From the NCBI GenBank assembly GCA_027579435.1, contig JANBPK010000806.1:1-64000 (forward strand): a stretch of 64,000 nt of DNA, in the 5' to 3' direction. The notes under the pieces are model-generated. The model was given only the letters and a program-made list of their open reading frames with translations, had not been told where the DNA came from and did not search any database. The translations under genes were made by a program, and so were the position numbers. Of this stretch, positions 59,501 to 64,000 are shown one piece after another. The stretch's first letter is position 1; each line of letters starts with the position of its first letter. This DNA is from Candolleomyces eurysporus (taxonomy: Eukaryota; Basidiomycota; Agaricomycetes; Agaricales; Psathyrellaceae).

Positions 59501-59967
59501 AATGTCTCCTTTGTTGGACTGCTGCTTTCCAGTGCCGCCTCCCGCGACCGTTCCTCCCATTTGCCCCTCACAGCATCGATGCTGCTGCCGGTGGTCGATG
59601 GACTTGTTGCGATAGATATATTGGTTGACCTTTCCCTGAAAGCTTCCTTCACTGGGCTCGAGGGTTCGACCACGGCGTCGCTCTCTGCCGCTTCACGACC
59701 ACGTTCCTCCCACTTTCCTCGAATCATATCCAAGCTCTGTCCGACCCGATGCGTAGGCCTGGTCGGTGGGTTCGAGGAGCCGGATCCAGTGCTGTTGGAA
59801 GAGAGGATTGAAAGGCTCGATTGCGAACCATGTCGAGACGACACAGACCCGGCACGATTGAGGGAAGAAGTGCGCTCCAGAAGGCGCGTCTGGTATGGAA
59901 GAAATGCTCTTGCAGATGGCTTAGAGCCCGAAGGCAAGCTGGACGAGACTTGTTTTGAGCCGTCCAT
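53581..59967 (-). CDS. RNG2: IQGAP-family cytokinesis scaffold (Rng2/Iqg1)
   Basis: Scaffold for actomyosin ring assembly. The ATG is at 59967. The first 400 residues are disordered, Ser-rich, with two RGKWEER repeats (near 59690 and 59560). A calponin-homology domain follows: LLGTNWADKQRHLIQAYEYLCHVGEAQQWIEGCLGEEL, NGVVLAKLVRAF and LDFRHSDNINIFFNFVRKEGLPEGFIFELTDLYNKKNLPKVIYCIHAL. Next come 13 IQ motifs (57690-56560), for example IIQLQARCRGMLLRR, and the RasGAP-related domain with REDYLLLKLFQ. The RasGAP_C end runs from about 53960 (FVIPFTKQYFHVREL) to DLLQARYENRPSLSILGGKVKVNFELFLYQINKK. It carries about ten or more short introns. The N at 53959 lies near an exon start. Confidence 0.93.
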
Positions 59968-60242
59968 TCGCGTCTTTGAGCATTAGAAGCGGGGGACGAG
60001 GAGAGGCTGCGAAGGGTCGCTGCAAAACAAGATGGTTCGTTTTGCAGCCTTTGGAGCCTTCGCATCGCAGAGCGAATGTGAGAGGAGCCCAAAACGGTAC
60101 GCATATCACGTGATGCTGCCAATTGATATATTGTATTTGCGTGAGGCGCCGAGACCAAATTCACCCTCAGAAGTTCGGTATATATATCACAATCATTAAG
60201 TACAGGACATTAAATTCTCAATAAATCAGAGTTCTCAATCTA

Positions 60243-63103
60243 TCAGAGCCTTGAAGTGGCCCTTCCACCGTCTGTTTTGCGAGCTTCCCATGCTTTCTTC
60301 GCAAGAGTGCGCAGGTCAGCCTTCAAAATCTTCCCGGATGGCGTCCGTTCTGTAATGCATAGTCAGATAGAAAGCTTCGAATGGAGAAGAGAGTACTGAC
60401 CGAAGGGTTGTTCCTGAATCACAACGATCACAGGGACAGCAAATTTGGGCAACCTAAACCAAGTGGAAGTAAGGTCAATAGGGAGCCGAATCCAAGTCAA
60501 CCACTAGGAGGACTTACGCTTTCTGCGCCTGCTTGATGAGCTGCGCCTCGGTAAGCCGGCCAAAGTGACCCGACTTTGCAGAGACGACCGCCGCCACAAG
60601 TTCACCGAGACGTTTGTCTGGAACGCCGACAGCAGCGACTTCAAGCACCCGGTCGTCCGCATAAAGTGCGTTCTCAACAGAGACAGAGTCCTACAAACGC
60701 GCTCATCAGCAAGTGCATGACATTACTGGATTTAGGAAGGAGACTCACAATGTTCTCGCCTCCTCGAATAATGATATCTTTGACTATAGGGATAAAAAGG
60801 CCCTGTTAGCATCTCCCTCGTGAACCCGACCCGACCCCCAACGACTTACTTCTATCTTTGATATACAAGAACCCTTCCTCATCGACGTATCCAAGATCGC
60901 CGGTGCGGAGCCATCCGTCCTCCGTCAGAGCCTGGTTCGGAAAAGGGTGAGCCAAGACCAAGACGACTCAAGTTCAAGGGAATATTAGCACCTTCTTCGT
61001 CGCACCTACACAATGCATTAGCTATTGAATCAAGGGGCTGAGAAATCCCATCCATACCTGGGTCATTCCAATAGCACTGCATCACATTGGGGCCCTTCAG
61101 CCAAACTTCTCCAACCTCCCTTGGAGGGAGAACGCGATCGTCCTTGACGATGGCAATATCATTAACCGGGGTTGCCAAACCGCTGTCAAATAGCCTGATT
61201 AGGATACTAAAATTGGTTTATCCCGAAGACTAAACGTACCAACTGGTTGGTCGGGCAGAGTAATCCTCGCCAGCTAGTAGTAAATATATGTGAGTTGAAA
61301 ATGTCAAGAGAGAATAAAGCTTCCTTACAAAAGCCAACGGCAACGCTATTAGTTTCAGTCAACCCATACCCCTGGCTCCTGCGAAAAGGTCAGAAAGATC
61401 TTTCCTTACGAAGTTCAAAAAGAAAGACACGAACAGAGAGGCTGTCGGGAACGTTTTCTGGGCCCGAGGCGGGAGCGTGTCAGGCGGCGGAGCTCCTCCA
61501 AACATCAAAGCCTCCAGAGGATGACCAGCGCTCGAGCTATCAACCAAGTCCGAAACCATTGATGGAACGCTACATTGAATGAAGCTTCAGAACCTGCTCG
61601 TCGTCTTGGCTGCCAGAGGAAGCACTACTCACCCTCCGGCAACTGTGATATTCTCAGCCTTGATCAATCTGGAAGGAACGATCGGTCATTACTTCCTACA
61701 TAGTAGCAGTGGGATCATCAGCGTACCTGGCGGCTTATTAAAAGTTAGAAGGACAGGTAATGCAGAGGTAGGTAGAGAGAATGCATTTCTACTCACCTTC
61801 TTCTGGCAGCCATTTGCGCATTAAGACTATCTTCATTCCAGTTACTGTTGCGAGCATCTGTGTGAACGAGGTCGTAAGTCGGTCATCTCGGAGGTGCAGG
61901 CAGGCGGAAAGATGTCATACCGCTAGACTGGTGGATCCCGTTACATGGAACAAGGGGACAGATATAAGGATGCCCTTTTGCGGTCCAGTGGGTGGGACAA
62001 GCGGAGCAGGGTCTTCGCCTTTGCGCAAAGCTGCCCGACGGGAGGCCACAGAGATCTAAAGTCGCGCGGGTCAAGATATGACATGGTAAGCATCGGTATT
62101 AGTCCACTTACGTTCATTATATTAGTAAGATACTGTCTGTGGGTGCTTAGAACGCCCTTGGGCAACCCGGTAGTACCTAACATCCCTAGATGAACAGATA
62201 ATCATGTAGAGAGGAACGGGTCAACTGACCAGAAGTGAAGAGGATGGAAGCATTGTCTTCTGGCACAACCGCAGGATCAACCGTGATTGCGTCGAGAGGT
62301 CCTGAATATTCCTCCAGGACTTCGTTCCAGGGACGCATTCCCTTCCAACGGCCTCTGCCACCGTCCTGAGCCTCAAGAACTAGAACGCCCGTTGTGCCAG
62401 CTTCCTTGGCAAAGTCCGAGACTATGGGTTCTAGACGGTCGGCTCTTTCTGCATCGACGATTATGAGTTTGCATTGGGTATGAATGAGGCAGTGGCGTAG
62501 CACTGGAAGCGGGGACCAACTTTGAGGTTGGGAGATTAATGAAAAAAGCACGATCATGGTAGAAAATATGGTTTGCTCACGCGTTGGCTAGAACAGATAC
62601 AGCACCAATAAAGTCTAGAAAAACGGGAATCAGCTAGGCATGAGGGATAACGAAGGCAAAGCATACGGCAAGCCCAGAAGGCAACGAGGTACTCTGGATA
62701 GTTTCTTGCACAAATGGCGACTCTGTCTCCTACTCGAGTAAGAGGATTGCTTGAATTTGAAGAGGGTGGTGGGACGAACCTTTGCGGACACCATAAACAT
62801 GGCGGAAGAGAGAAGCAGCCTTGACCGCACGATTATGTACTTGTGCAAAGGTATAGTGCTGCTTCTCGAAAACGAGGTAGGTAGCGTCCTTGTTCTGCTG
62901 GAGTGCCCACAGCCAGAAGATACGGAGCGAGGGCCACTGGTTCTTGTAGACTCTCTGGAGCCTCCCGTCGATGAGACGCGTCTCGAGCTCGTNGGGGGGT
63001 GCCCGGGGCGACGAGGAGCTGGTTCACTGGAGGGCAGATAAGCGGAGGGCGCGAAGGGGACGACGGGTGACATACCTTCGGCAACGGTGCGCTTAGGAGA
63101 CAT
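60243..63103 (-). CDS. AMP-binding acyl-CoA synthetase/ligase-like enzyme
   Basis: ANL-superfamily enzyme that activates carboxylic acids as acyl-AMP and then, usually, acyl-CoA. ATG 63103 ([10 protein letters not shown]). Exon 1 ends at 63076, joining to [11 protein letters not shown], and, with the N at 62993 ignored, to [21 protein letters not shown]. Motifs in order: [42 protein letters not shown] (AMP-binding, split by an intron), [37 protein letters not shown], the [12 protein letters not shown] region, [37 protein letters not shown], and the C-terminal catalytic Lys in [14 protein letters not shown]. Many short introns. The substrate is unknown; a medium- or long-chain fatty acid or aromatic acid is possible. 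Divergent from VIP1. Confidence 0.9.
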
Positions 63104-63285
63104 GGGGCCAGGGGGAATGGAGGTTGTTGAGGACCATGGCAGGGATTATATAGCGGAGTACGGCAACCAGAAGGAACCGGAGAACGAATGGGGAATGGAT
63201 TGGAGGCGGGCAACACATGACATGAAGTGACAAGCCGGAGTCCGCGGTTTGCACGCGCACGCGACGCACTTTGTCTTTCTCCCAA

Positions 63286-64000
63286 ATGCATCACCGTGAT
63301 CGTCAGTCCCGCATATCGGCCTTTCTCAGCTCTCCAGAGAAACCCTCCCCCCCGCTCCAGCTCTATCATCACCAGGTCCTCGTCGCCGTCGTCCGTCGGC
63401 TCCTACTCGGACCTCGNCCCTCACCGCAGATTACAAGGAGCAAAGGTCCTTTTGCCCCCGTCTTGCCCCGCTTCTTCCTCACCCTTGTCTCTCAGAAATG
63501 CCCACAAGGTCGTGCTCGGCGTCTGCGCAATGGACATCAAGGCTCGCAGCAAGGCCATGCGCGAGATCCTGACACGATTGGTGGAACGCTCCAGGGGATC
63601 CATCGAAGTCAAGGTTTTTGGAGATAAAGTTATATTGGACGAGGGTCCGTCCCTTCTCTCCTTGCGCTCGGTCGTTGACTAATCCCCCCATCTTCCCTTT
63701 CTAGACGTCGAAAATTGGCCGAGATGTGACATTCTCATCTCCTTCTTTTCCACCGATTTCCCCCTCGACAAGGCTATCTCCTATGTCCAGCTCCGCAACC
63801 CCTTCTGTATCAACGATCTCCCCGCCCAGGCCCTTCTCTGGGACCGTCGTCTCGTCGGCGCCCTGCTCGACCATCTCAAAGTCCCTACTCCCAAGCGTGT
63901 AGAAATATCGCGGGATGGTGGCCCAAAGGTGGAGCCCGAACTCATCAACATGATGAAAAAGAGGCTCGGGATTACCCTAGGAGGATTCGCAGTCACCCCG
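63286..64000 (+). CDS. VIP1: inositol hexakisphosphate/PP-InsP5 kinase VIP1/Asp1, 5' part
   Basis: Dual-domain kinase/phosphatase that makes 1-diphosphoinositol phosphates and controls polarity, cell wall and phosphate sensing. The ATP-grasp N-terminal block is clear: VVLGVCAMDIKARSKAMREILTRLVERSRGSIEVKVFGDKVILDE (exon 1 ends 63644), then from 63705 DVENWPRCDILISFFSTDFPLDKAISYVQLRNPFCINDLPAQALLWDRRLVGALLDHLKVPTPKRVEISRDGG. The reading frame is open at the right edge, so most of the gene is outside. The 5' end is uncertain: an N at 63417 permits two frames. Dropping it links the domain to ATG 63286. Divergent from the acyl-CoA ligase gene, with 182 bp between the starts as modelled. Confidence 0.85.

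Noticed and set aside
1..64000. tRNA, rRNA or CRISPR arrays
   Set aside because: No cloverleaf-like, rRNA-like or regularly spaced repeat structure was found by eye. A tRNAscan run could find something missed.

Overview
The window is 64 kb of nuclear DNA from a filamentous fungus, most likely an agaricomycete (mushroom-forming) basidiomycete. The evidence is dense gene packing, introns of about 45-65 bp with GT-AG ends, ER-mitochondria tether and IQGAP genes of fungal type, and a borosin-type RiPP methyltransferase family known mainly from Agaricomycetes. I see no bacterial-style operons, rRNA, CRISPR or recognisable transposase.

Layout, left to right: a Gln-rich protein (cut by the left edge, -); TRAPP subunit TRS20 (-) divergent from a mitochondrial rhomboid protease (+); CLASP/Stu1 (-); a selenoprotein-W-like redox protein (-) divergent from Pch2/TRIP13 (+); a mitochondrial PPR protein (-); SmG (-) divergent from an RGG-box protein (+); Mdm10 of ERMES (-); an unrecognised protein (-) divergent from a four-helix-bundle + kinase protein resembling MLKL (+); a TRP/FLC-like membrane protein (+); PAPS reductase Met16 (-). 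Then comes a gene-poor stretch with a degraded borosin gene (about 29.3-30.8 kb). Next are lipin/Pah1 (-), complex I subunit NDUFB9 (-) divergent from RRN3 (+), an ER-type membrane protein (-) divergent from KEX1 (+), a DUF1857 protein (-) divergent from a Ser-rich protein (+), and a tail-anchored protein (-). A second gene-poor stretch holds a better-preserved borosin pseudogene (about 50.6-52.4 kb). The window ends with IQGAP/Rng2 (-), an acyl-CoA ligase-like enzyme (-), and the 5' part of the VIP1/Asp1 inositol pyrophosphate kinase (+).

Most genes are unrelated housekeeping genes and do not form a pathway. The exceptional content is the pair of inverted, diverged copies of an autocatalytic peptide N-methyltransferase gene (borosin, omphalotin-type RiPP). 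In both copies a last small exon encodes a hydrophobic core-like tail. Both are broken. Other points of note are an 8-nt microexon carrying the second redox cysteine of the SelW-like protein, an MLKL-like domain fused to an apparently catalytic kinase, and a set of single Ns that act as spurious one-base insertions inside genes.
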